NCBI GenBank assembly: GCA_022457065.1
Contig: JAJGBQ010000004.1
Span: 620,001 to 684,000, forward strand
Direction of reading: 5' to 3'
Length of the DNA stretch: 64,000 nt
From: Curvularia sp. ZM96
Taxonomy: Eukaryota; Ascomycota; Dothideomycetes; Pleosporales; Pleosporaceae
Shown: positions 45,877 to 56,579 of the stretch, piece by piece
How positions within the stretch are numbered: position 1 is the stretch's first letter
Layout: each line of letters starts with the position of its first letter
Program-made: the position numbers and the translations under genes
The notes under the pieces: model-generated
What the model saw: only the letters and a program-made list of their open reading frames with translations
Database searches by the model: none
What the model was told of the DNA's origin: nothing

Positions 45877-47162
45877 ATGGATGACGATCTAGTCCTCGTC
45901 GAAAACTGTCATACGGAAACTATGTGCCCACCATCCAAACCCACCTCACCCGTTTTCACGATGCGTATAGAAGACTCTGTATCGGACTCTGAGTCTACTA
46001 GTTCCGGATTTCAACCCATCAAAAACACTACACGCGAGAAAGATGCCGAAATCCGTAGGCTCGGTACCGATCCCAGGCCGGGACTTCCCCACAGAAGGAA
46101 ATCCATTCGCACGGCGAGAAGCGGTTGTGCGAGTTCAGAGATAGAGGAGATGCATGGCAATTATCTAAGGAGCATGAGCCCAGCCCTGGACTCTCCTCTA
46201 CCTCCGCCCTCACCCCCATTTCCGGCTCCACCTGTAAGCTGAGCATCTACAAGATGGTTTGAAGATATCTAGCTAATTACTGCACAGCCTCCACCCCCTC
46301 TCAGCTTCCAGTCCTTCATGAATCTCCCTTCTAGTTTCACTCCGATTCCACCTCCACCAGTACGTACCTATATTGTTTTTGCTCGCTGAGTTCTAATCGT
46401 TGTAAGCCACTACCATCGCTGCCACCACCACCGCCGCCACCACCGCCTCCACCCTTAAGTGTGTGGCCTCAACTTCTCCCTGACTTTGTGGTCAACACAG
46501 CGGAGCAACTTATACCTGTGCGTTCTGCAGAAGTATCTGCTCACAGTACTACAAGTTCCATTGTCGGGATTTCTCCTTTCCACCGCAAGGTACTCCTCAT
46601 GCGACACCAAGCCTATGAAGCTGACTACCAAGAGTACGAATGGCTCTTGCGATTCGCAGACACAGGGGTTTGGTATGAGAAGCCGAACAGATTGCAATCT
46701 GCGGGTGTTGACCGCCATGGCTCTTCATCAAACAAAGTGGTGCCCATGGAGCATCCAAAGCCTGTGTGCCTTGAACTTCCCAAGGTATGGGCGTCTGCTG
46801 CTCTAACTACATCTTTGGAAAATGCCACTACTGTTGTAGATCAGCACGGGTCAAAAGCATTGAAAAGCAAACCCCTTGTCTATTGCTTGGTGATGAGCAC
46901 CCACGAATCCTTCGTCGAAACGGTACCCGAGAAATGCTATGGACTCCAGATATACATGCTAGTCAGGTGCGGTAGTCGCGAGGCTGCTGTGACGGAAGCT
47001 TTCTTTGCCGCTGGTGTACAGGGCTATAACGTCGTGTTTTCTTGTGTGATGAGGCTTGACGAAGACTTTACAGGAAGATTTGGGAATGCAAGGAAGGTCG
47101 AGCAGCTCTCTGATCTGGCCCTGGAAAATTATTCCATAGATAATGTCCGCGTTTTCTACTAA
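45877..47162 (+). CDS. Proline-rich protein of unknown function
   Basis: Exons 45877-46233, 46288-46359, 46407-47162, all phase 0; 394 residues. Residues 1-105 are polar and Ser-rich. Residues about 107-160 are a Pro-rich belt, including an almost pure Pro run, assembled from the end of exon 1, the 24-codon exon 2 and the start of exon 3. The last about 230 residues look globular (FHRKVLLMRHQAYEADYQEY, PLVYCLVMSTHESFVETVPE) but match no family I recognise. Poly-Pro runs of this kind bind profilin, SH3 or WW domains; that role is inference. The third exon stays open for 252 codons, arguing that it is coding. Confidence 0.6.
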
Positions 47163-48181
47163 CACATAAGAAAATCAACAAAAAATGGGGACATGGGGGT
47201 TGATCGCTTTCCTTTCTTGGGTTGCTCCTGGTCTTTGAAGAAGCAACGTTCTCTTTCCATCGCGAACTCGAGACAACTACGGCAACGCTCTTCTACAGTT
47301 TGCAATTTGCCAGGCTAGATCCAGGAACCGAGAAGATCTGGTGCTGTCGAAGCGGACTCCAAACGACTTTTTTCGCTATGATACCCGCGCTGAGACATTG
47401 GCATCATCGACTTGCCCTTCGCATCGACACCCTGCTGGTATACATAAACGCACACAAAATATGTCGCCCCGCTACCTCAACCGGATCAAATATTCGCCGT
47501 AAGCCTTGGTCTTCTGATTCCAGTCTTCTCGAATCCAACAAGTACCCCGCTGTGCTGGTTGCGCACATGGCTGTCAGCAAAGGCGTTGTGATCATCATCC
47601 AACCGCCGCGGAACGCCACACTGCTGCATACCATACACAGCTGTCATCATCATTTTTTTTGCTTTTGAAAGCCACTTTCTCCTCTTCGCCCGAATCTGCG
47701 GAAAACCTATTACCATTCCCGCTGGTATCTCCTTGCGGCTTGTATGGCGTTCTTCTTGTTATGAGGCGTTTGGGATTGGGTATACGTATGGTTTGCTTGA
47801 GATTTTGGCGTCTGGGTATACACTTTAAAGCTATGACGATGGTATGAGGATTACGGATGGGGATTGGGCACTGTAGGTGAACGTGTGGAAAACATATGGA
47901 AAGGGTCAAATGCATCATAACGTTACTTGATAGGATAATTATTGATTGTGTCTACTGGACTCTCTTACGTTGTGTATTGTCATTTGGTAGAATTGCTGGT
48001 AACAGAGCTCGACCGCATGTGGCAAGCCCTTGAAATCGTTTTCGAGCAACTTACTGTTACTCAGTGAGAACATTGGAGACTTTATGGCATGTAACCGGTC
48101 TTCAGACATCTCTTTAGCTTCTCCAGTACATGTACATGAATGCTTAGGTCTAAATCTTGCATATTTAAATGCTATGAGAGC
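47163..48181. other. Spacer, nothing certain
   Basis: About 1 kb between convergent genes. A 148-codon frame at 47222 begins with TTG, not ATG, and has no motif. Minus-strand frames at 47486-47716 are equally unsupported. Confidence 0.4.
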
Positions 48182-49032
48182 TCATAGCTTCTTCTTCGTC
48201 ACTGGCTCTAAGCCCCTGTGTTGCTTGGCAATCATCTGATCTAACCTTGCGTAGCAGTCAAGCGACATAAAGATACCTGTATTGCATCAGCTCCACAATG
48301 CTTCTTCCCATACTACTCATGTCACAGGACTCAGACTTACCCGTAGCCAAGTACCCGCCATACATGCCACCGAGCCCCTGTAGGCCCCTTTGTGCGGCAC
48401 TGAGTTCCTCCCAACTCAGCATTTCACATAAGCACACCAGAGTCGTGAGGCTCGTTTCAAGCCCGAAAACGAGCAATGCGAGAGGTACGCGTGGATCATC
48501 GCGCAACAAGGCGGGAATAGCCCAGAGCGTTACGGGGAGGTGATAGACCAATTCGAGGAAGGTGAGGAGGGGAAACCAAGCTGGTGCATTGTAGAAGAAC
48601 CTGTCGCCATATGTGGCAACGTACCAGTCGCGAAGAGAAGCCATCCACAAGGGTTTGATTTGGATCGGGTAATAGGCTGTCAGGTCGAATGCTGGATTAG
48701 GTTAGCAAATCGATCGAGCCTTTGAATTGGAACATTCGCAGCATCATTCATCTCCGAGATGCTTTTCCTTTCGCGAAGGAGCTTCGTCCGGTAACCCCGA
48801 TGTATACCGCGGAGCGTCGTGGTGGCGCATTGACAGAGGCCTGGTCTCGACAGCAATCAAATCCACGTGGACACTTTTCTCCGCTAGTACAGCAGGGTGG
48901 TTCTGGCTAAAGATTCCATGGACTTGTGTGCATCCAGAATGATGAGGTCTTACCAAGCATGACGGGCAGGTGTACGATGAAGAAGATCAGGTACACAAAG
49001 TCCCTCTTCCGGCTAAAGATAGAAACCGCCAT
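48182..49032 (-). CDS. EXPERA/TMEM97-like ER membrane protein
   Basis: Exons on the minus strand: 49032-48954, 48691-48341, 48276-48182; 174 residues. Four hydrophobic segments with the family sequence: FVYLIFFIVHLPVMLAFDLT, then YYPIQIKPLWMASLRDWYVATYGD, PAWFPLLTFLELVYHLPVTLW and GGMYGGYLATGIFMSLD. This matches the EXPERA (DUF2781) family that includes TMEM97/sigma-2 receptor and EBP-like sterol-binding proteins of the ER. It ends KKKL, a dilysine ER-retrieval signal, visible only after the last 64-nt intron is removed. The first intron is 262 nt. Its ligand or reaction is unknown. Confidence 0.85.
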
Positions 49033-50188
49033 TATTTCCGAGATTCCGCCGCTTCAGGTAAAGGCTAGATGTTGGTTGTTGTTGGTGCTGCTATCGCGAG
49101 GAAATGTCGTGTACAAGTTTTGTCAGCAAAAGCCAAACCGTGTCGAGGAAACGAGTGGGGCGCGCGTGGGTCTTGTCGTGTTTCCCCGTGGGCCTCCGTT
49201 TCTCCACCCGACGACCATGTCGCATCAACAACTTCATTAAATGATTTCTGAACAACCCCTGGTTATCTTCTTGCAATTTCTCCAAGGCTGTACATCTGAC
49301 TCAGCGGTCCTGGCACAATTCTCGAGGTACTTGCCTTGCCGTACATAAACGGACCGCTCGTATTCCTCCACGGCGTTCACGATCGGCAAAGGCTAGAAGC
49401 CTCTCTGCTCGGTTCGCCTCCACGAGGCTTGATGCTTGCGCGTCATGACTACAAGTTGCAACACGTTGTTGATTTCTACTCTGGTTCACATGTCCCGTTC
49501 TCGGCATGAGCGGGCCTGCCACTGACTCTAACAAGCTGCTCTTTAGCCATTGGTGGCCACTCTCCGTCCCGCATCAGACAAAAGACGAGGTGAGACGCCC
49601 TCGTGATTGGAGCTTCATGGCGCGCGTTTGTCAGAATGCGGCCCGTCCATTGGATCCGCAATAAGAGCCGTTGTCCGTCGTCCTCAAAGCTTAAATTTGC
49701 TCGGCTGAGTAGTCTCGGAGCGTCAGCTATTTAGCCTAAAGAGCCATTGAAATAGGCGGGCCTTGATCCGAGCGCAAGACATTGACACAGGTGGACGGAC
49801 ATTGCGGGGACCGCGGAGGCTTACATTGTCGCCTGTGTCCAATTGTTGCTCTTGCAGGGCTCGTCTGACTGCACTTAGGGTGCGCCCAACATGCAGCCGA
49901 TGGAGCGTTTAGCCTTGGTATGCTTAAAGGGCTAAACAGCATCTACCGGTCATGTCGACCGACGATCTGGGAAGATTGGTGGCACCAATATGCTCCATGC
50001 TGCCATGACCCTGTCACCGGGGTGCTGGATGATATGCAACGGGGTAACCCAGCTTCTCCGCATTGTACATAAAGATGGCGTCTGCGCCGCATGTGCGTAA
50101 GATTTCCGACAACCTGGGGTAATTCTCAGACATCCTCATCTCAGCCCTCTCGCAAACACCCGACGTAGTTTGAATACTCACGATCGTC
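49033..50188. other. Divergent spacer, EXPERA gene / sugar transporter
   Basis: 1.16 kb upstream of both genes. No gene is supported. The size fits a promoter for a carbon-regulated transporter, but I identify no specific site. Confidence 0.45.
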
Positions 50189-52204
50189 ATGGCTGGTGGA
50201 GGTACTGCTTCAGCTGGCTTCGATGTCGCACTCCAGAGGCGTCAGGCCCTGATGGGCAAGAGTGGTCCAGGAGCTCTCATCAAGAATGGCAAGGTCTTCC
50301 TGATTGCCATGTTTGCCTGCCTTGGTGGTGTTCTCTACGGATACAACCAGGGCATGTTCAGCGGTATCTTGCAGATGGCATCGTTTGGAAAGCGTACGTA
50401 ACCAGCACTTGGCTGCCTGCTCGTGCTAATACAGAGAAGAAACCGACGGCTACATCGACAACCCAACAAAGAAGGGATGGCTGACGGCCATTTTGGAACT
50501 CGGTGCTTGGTTCGGAGCCATCATGTCTGGTTTCGTCGCTGAGGCAGCCTCGCGAAAGTACGGCATCTTGATCTCCACCAGTGTCTTCATCATCGGTGTT
50601 GTCGTCCAGATCACTGCCATCGCTGGTGGTCACGAAGAAATTCTGGCTGGTCGTTTCATCACGTTAGTCTATGAAAAGCCAATAACCTAAAATACTCACA
50701 CTGACATTTCACAGTGGTATCGGCGTCGGTGCTCTCTCAACCATTGTACCCATGTACAACAGTGAATGCGCGCCTCCGTAAGTTCTGTGCAGGCGAAACT
50801 CAAAACAAAATACTTATCTGATACAGTGAGGTCCGTGGAGCTCTCGTTGCGCTTCAGCAGCTCGCCATTACATTCGGTATTATGATCAGTTTCTGGATCA
50901 ACTATGGAACAAATTACATTGGTGGCACCACGGTCGAAACCCAGTCGAACGCAGCATGGCTCGTACCCATTTGTCTCCAACTCGTCCCTGCATTTGTCCT
51001 TCTCATCGGAATGATCTGGATGCCTTTCTCTCCACGTTGGTTGATGCACCATGATCGCGAAGATGAGGCTCGCAACAACCTCGCATCTCTCCGCAACCTT
51101 CCAATTGACCACGAGCTCATCGAACTCGAGTTCCTTGAAATCAAGGCGCAATCACTGTTTGAGAAGCGCACTGTTGCCGAGATGTTCCCTCACCTCCGGG
51201 AGCAGACTACCATGAACATCTTCAAGCTGCAGTTTGTGGCTATTGGTTCCCTGTTCAAGACCAAGGCCATGTTCAAGCGAGTCGTTGTTGCCACCGTGAC
51301 TATGTTCTTCCAGCAGTGGACTGGTATCAATGCGGTACGTTTCAACCTTGTCATTACGACTCTCAGACCCGGGCCAATTTGCTGATACATCGTTAGATTC
51401 TCTACTATGCACCTGTCATCTTCCAACAGATTGGATTGGTCGGCAACACTACGTCTCTCCTCGCTACCGGTGTGGTCGGAATTGTCATGTTCATTGCCAG
51501 TGAGTTCCTCCATTTTGACAGAGCAATAGATCACAAAACTAACACAATTCACAGCAATCCCAGCAGTCTTGTGGATTGACCGCGTCGGCCGTAAGCCCGT
51601 TCTGACAATCGGTGCTCTTGGCATGGCATTCTCTCACTTCGTTATTGCCGTTATTCTGGCCAAGAACATCAACAACTTCGAAAACCACAAGGCCGCTGGA
51701 TGGGCTGCAGTCGTCATGGTGTGGCTTTTCGTCATCCACTTCGGATACTCCTGGGGTCCTTGTGCCTGGATTTTGATTGCTGGTAAGCATTTTTGGATCC
51801 TAAATTGCCCCACACATGGGTACTAACTCGTCATTACAGAGATCTGGCCGCTTTCCACTCGTCCATACGGTACCGCGTTGGGTGGCTCTTCCAACTGGAT
51901 GAACAACTTCATCATCGGTCAAATCACTCCCGACCTCCTTTCCGATATTACTTACGGAACATACATTCTGTTCGGACTGGTCACTACCCTCGGAGCCGCA
52001 TTCATATGGTTCCTCGTTCCTGAGACAAAGCGACTTACGCTCGAAGAGATGGACACAATTTTCGGCAGCGAGGGCGCCGCTCTCAAGGACCAGGAGAGGA
52101 TGGCGGACATCAACCGGGAGCTCGGCCTCACCAACTTGGCAGATGGCTCATCTGGCGTCGAGCACGACACAAAGATTGTCAGCACCGAGAAGGAGGCCGT
52201 GTAA
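50189..52204 (+). CDS. MFS sugar transporter
   Basis: Seven exons: 50189-50393, 50437-50662, 50715-50777, 50827-51334, 51397-51499, 51555-51782, 51840-52204; 565 residues, 12 hydrophobic helices. Sugar-porter motifs are clear: GGVLYGYNQGMFSGIL, GRFITGIGVGALS, PMYNSECAPPEVRGALVALQQ, QQWTGINAILYYAPVIF, DRVGRKPVL and PETKRLTLEEMDTIF. It imports hexoses or related sugars at the plasma membrane; the exact sugar is not readable. The first intron is 43 nt and its acceptor is CAGAG rather than the nearer ACAG, which would break frame. The acidic C-terminal tail contains TEKEAV. Confidence 0.93.
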
Positions 52205-53212
52205 AGTTTCTCTGTATTTCGAGGACATGTATATGGCGGCGTCGGCCATGTCGTTTCACTCAATAAGAGTGTTCTACGACGACGAATAAACGATGCAAGG
52301 ATGGGGATCAGAATGAGCGCTTTGTTGATTCTACGAGAACAAGATTATTTTTTTGGTCTCTATCAATCTTTTAATGCTCATGCTTCTCTCTTTCTGGAAA
52401 TGAAAACCAGAGGGGGGGAATAGTAATTGAAAAATACATTTCAATCGTATTTGGGAATGATTGACGTGAACTTGAAATCTTCGACTAGTCCCGCCACTGC
52501 AGTTTCTCTTTCTCTCTCTACTTACGAAGCAAAGCATATACACATCTAACACACAAAAGTTCCAAACACCTAACCACATGTTGCACCTAGTATATGACTA
52601 AGAAAAGTCACAAGAGACCAGGGGTCGATAAAACTTACACTCACACTGTAGCTTCCCCACAACCCCAGCATATCTCTCTCTCTTCATTCCGCCGCATCCG
52701 CCCTAACAAGTACATGATAACCCTGCAAATCCGAGCCCCCATCGTTTCGGCAGAGAAGAGAGAGGAGACAAGCAAATGTTGAGATGCTTTTCTAAATCCG
52801 TACGTACGTACATGATTATTGATGTGTTTGTTTTTCCCCCAATGAAACGTGCGTGCAAGTCGGGCCGATGGGTAAAGGGGGCGTAGTACTACTATTTCCG
52901 GCATGCGTGCGTGCGTGCGTGTGTTTCCGGTGTCCGTGGAGATATGGCGTGCTTTGTTTCGGTAGTTATAAGAGAGACACTGATAAGGATAGGGATGTTT
53001 ATTTTCTAGATGGGCGTTAGATATTGAGGGGGCAGGGGACATTGTTGTGGGTATGGGTGGGAGTGGAGAGTGAGTGCATGCTTGGTGGTTGGATTTGTGT
53101 GGTACTCTCACTACCACAAGAAGGCTGAAGCAAGGTATTCAATTGATGTAGAAGACCCTGCTTTTTACATGCAGACTGCACAGATATGTTTTTATCGGTG
53201 ATGAACCGTTTC
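52205..53212. other. Convergent 3' flanks with simple repeats
   Basis: 1 kb. Contains short simple repeats such as GTAC steps (about 52800-52811) and a GTGC run (about 52904-52921). No gene seen. Confidence 0.45.
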
Positions 53213-54465
53213 TCAAAGCCCCAGTGTAGCCATCAAGCTCTTGCTGAAGCCCTCTTGGTCTACGCCCCTACCGATAAGGACTAGCTTTCCCTCTGTACTT
53301 CCCTCTACAGCCTCGTTGTCCAACTCATTGGTGTCGTAGATACTGCGCACGCCCTGTGTTAAAAGGATCTTTCCGTCTGTTACTGGTGCGCGGCCCTTTA
53401 AGCGATGGATTTCAAAAGGCTTATGCGGCATGTCGTTAGGCAGCGTCTCTTCCCACAGTACAGTGCGAAGGAATAAGTCGTACTTATCGACTTGGTCGCG
53501 GGACAAGACAGGGAAAGTGATGGTGGAGGTAGTGATTGTAGGATCGAGGTGGCTGTGACCTTTGCTTGCAAACTTGAGGTCAGCATCTGATACTTTATCG
53601 TATGCGTTCAAGTCCAGAACAAGGCCTTCGAGCTGTGGAACTTGGCTTTTGGTTGTTGTTCTGATGCGGGCTAGGCCGTTGATGGAGCGAACGCGATCGA
53701 TCACTTGGTCCAATTCTTCCTTAGTGACGAGGTCTGTTTTGTTAATGATGACGACGTCTGCGTGGCTGATTTGGAGATGGGCAGTTGTGAGTAGTGGACC
53801 GTGTTCGTCGTGGTCGGCTTTCTTTCGCTGTTGGATATTTTCCTCATCGCCCAGGCCTTCGTCTAGGCTCTTGAGAACGTTCTTCGCATCAACAAGGGTG
53901 ACGATACCGTCGAGGAAGATGCTGCTGCCGAGTCCGTCATCGAGCCAGAACATGGGCGCAATGTTTCCAGGGTCTGCAAGACCCGTCGTTTCGAGGAGAA
54001 TGTAGTCGAAGAGACCCGACTGTTCCATTAGATTTTCGATGGCGGCAACGCCAACGTCTTTGACCGAACAGCATATGCACCCGTTTGCTAGAGGAACAAA
54101 AGGTGTTGGCTGGGCGGATGTGGAATTCGCATCAGACACAGTGAGCTGCTTCTCGATGTCGATTGCTGTTTTCGTATTAGGTCGAAAGTCCAGTTGTAAA
54201 GCAGAGGGTACACACAGTCACCGAACTCATTGAGAATGACAGCAATTCTTTTTCCATGCTGCTCGGTCAGGATGTAGTTGAGCAAGGTTGTCTTCCCAGC
54301 GCCGAGATATCCAGTAACTATGGTGATGGGCACTTTCTTTTGCGGTGCGTCGTCTGAACTAGCTACAAGATTGGGAACTTCATCGTCCTGGTCGTTCAAG
54401 ACTTTGGTGTTGGTCTCTGGCTGGATGAGAGTAGGCACCTCATCGTCTGATGCATCAGCGCTCAT
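53213..54465 (-). CDS. ZNG1: Zinc metallochaperone of the COG0523/CobW family (Zng1)
   Basis: Exons on the minus strand: 54465-54216 and 54165-53213 (50-nt intron); 400 residues. GTPase motifs: Walker A VTGYLGAGKTTLLN, the metal-binding GCICCSVKD (CxCC), DYILLETTGLADP (Walker B-like) and NKTDLV. The C-terminal CobW domain ends with KLVLIGRGVDQEGF. Zng1 proteins deliver zinc to methionine aminopeptidase 1. The acidic N-terminus has two copies of a DDEVPxL motif (about residues 7-13 and 27-33), recalling the short N-terminal segment that docks the client in characterised Zng1 proteins. Divergent from MOB3, 556 bp apart. Confidence 0.9.
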
Positions 54466-55021
54466 AGCGAAAAATGTTACAGCGAGTAAGTGCCGAAAGG
54501 CTGTAAAGAAGCTGTAGGAGATCTAGAGCTTTTATATCTAGACACACGTTAGAATTATCTTTCAGTCTTTGAACCGTCAGGTTCGAACACATTGAAATAC
54601 AAAATTCACCAAAGTTCAGACGCATTGACGAGAAATGGTATGGATCATGTGAGCGCACATAGAAGCGGTAGAAATAGTGCTGTGTGACAAGGGCGGCACT
54701 CACATCGACGCGGCTTACAGAGCAATAGATTTTTGGATATCCAAGCAAAGACGAATTGGTGGAAGGATGTACCCCAGAGTTGCTTGCAAACCAATAAGCA
54801 CGAATGACGTCGTGCGGAGGGGGGTAGAAAGGTGGCCCGCAACAAACTAGCGCAGTCGCGTACCGCGGCGGGATCCCTGCACCGCCCTGCGTCGGCGGCC
54901 AGGTCCAGTTGTCCGAAAGTCAACAACGAACCCAACACCCCGCCTCAGGAGTTGACCTAGGACGATTGTGAAGCCAGCTCAAACTCGCACATCCCAATCG
55001 CTTGCAGAAACCATTGTCAAC
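54466..55021. promoter_or_regulatory. Divergent promoter ZNG1/MOB3
   Basis: 556 bp between divergent starts; no defined site. The minus-strand ORFs here are not convincing. Confidence 0.45.
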
Positions 55022-56579
55022 ATGACCTCGCCCGCCTCGCCTCGTCTCCCGAGCCCACCGCCCATCCCAGAAGACCAGCTGTCGCCCGTCTCGACTTCAG
55101 CAGATCAGCAGAAGCTCTTCAGCAACCTCGACCATGCCGCCGAGAGGAGGATACGGCCAGGAACCAAGGCGGCAGACATGGCAGAAGGACCTCCGCTTGT
55201 AGATCTCTCAGAGGTGCGCATGGTTGTTTGTCAGCTGCAAAGGCGCATGGCTAACGTTGGGCCAGATTGATTCAGCGTTCCAGCTCACCGAGCACCTCAA
55301 GGCCCTGCACAACTTCCTCACGCATCCCATAGGGGCTAACGGTACCGTTCCGATAGACCGAGAGATGGCACTCAAGATTGCACACGCGCCCGAGAACGTG
55401 GACCGGACGCTGTGGCTCTACGAACTGTGCCGCTTCCTCATACAAAAGGTCAACTCCATCATAACGGCCTTGTTTGCAGACAACCCGCCCTGCTCGTCCT
55501 TGACATGCCCCGAGATGCGTGCGTCGGAATGGCAATATCTATGCGCAGTGCATGACCCACCGAAATCATGTTGCGCCATCGACTACTGCTGCCACACGCT
55601 CGATTGGGCTGCCAACACGCTCACATCGCCTAAGCACTTTCCGTCACGACTTGCATTGGGCACCGATCAGTCCACGCAACACTCGCAGACACGCCAGCTT
55701 ACCAACATCTTCAGACGTGTGTACAGGATATTTGCACATGCATGGTACTCGCACCGGGATGTGTTCTGGCATGTCGAGGGGCGAACTGGGCTGTACATCT
55801 TCTACAAGACAGTTTGCGATGTTTATGGCCTAGTTCCAGAAGACAACTATACCATACCTCCAGAGGCTGAGGGTATCGATCCCAGCTCCGAGCCCAAGAT
55901 AGTAGCCCCACCCCAAATCATGAAGCGCGAGCCTTCGGACGGGGGACCACAAGGCTTAGACAGCGCACTGGCTGGGGCTATGTCGGAGCATTCACTTTCG
56001 ACTGCGGGTACAACGAAGCGACATAGGCATTCGCCATCGGTAGGTGCAACGGTTGTGCACACGGTAGTAGAAGAGAATGAAGAGGAGGAGGAACAGCCCG
56101 ACCTGAACGCCCGGCCCGTGACACAAATCTTCGAGCCAGTAACAGAAGGCGAGAGCGGAAATGGGGAAGGAGATGACGACGAGGATGACGAAGATGATGA
56201 GGATGGCGACGACGACAGTGACGGAGATGTTACTGCAATCGAGGATGGCGACGAAGAAGAGAATGAGGCCGATGCCGGTGCCGACGTGGCTGAGACGGCG
56301 TCGTCAGAGAGCAAGGAAGCTGATAACGAAGAAAAGCAAAGCACTGGAGATGTAAAGGCCGGGGATCCTGGACCCAAAGACCAAGACAAGGCTGATGGTG
56401 AGCGCACCACAGAGTCTGCCAAGAATGATGAGCCTGCTGCGGGGGAGGGGTCTCAGAAAGACTCCAAAGCTGCTGAGGAGAGGGATGCAGCAGAGAAGTC
56501 GGAGCAGACAGGAGAGCCTGCCGGTGATGCAAAGGCGGCTGACAAGACGGACGAGGCCAAGGCACAAGCGGCAGAGTAG
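55022..56579 (+). CDS. MOB3: Mob3/phocein-like protein, STRIPAK subunit
   Basis: Exons 55022-55213 and 55266-56579, 52-nt intron; 501 residues. The Mob fold spans about residues 60-280: IDSAFQLTEHLKALH, the CPEMRASEWQYLCAVH block, CAIDYCCHTLDWA, RRVYRIFAHAWYSHRDVFWHVEG and YKTVCDVYGLVPEDNY. The CPEM...LCAxHxxPK...CAIDY pattern is that of phocein/Mob3 rather than Mob1 or Mob2. Mob3 is part of the striatin-interacting phosphatase and kinase complex, needed in filamentous fungi for hyphal fusion and fruiting-body development. After the domain comes a tail of about 200 residues extremely rich in Asp, Glu, Lys and Ala, as in other filamentous ascomycetes. Confidence 0.9.

Noticed and set aside
46785..46839. 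Intron-like segment (GTATGG, CTAAC, TTGTAG) in exon 3 of the proline-rich gene
   Set aside because: It is 55 nt; splicing shifts the frame and stops within eight codons, while the unspliced frame stays open for over 100 further codons. At most a minor isoform.
47222..47668. 148-codon plus-strand ORF
   Set aside because: Begins with TTG, not ATG, and has no recognisable domain.
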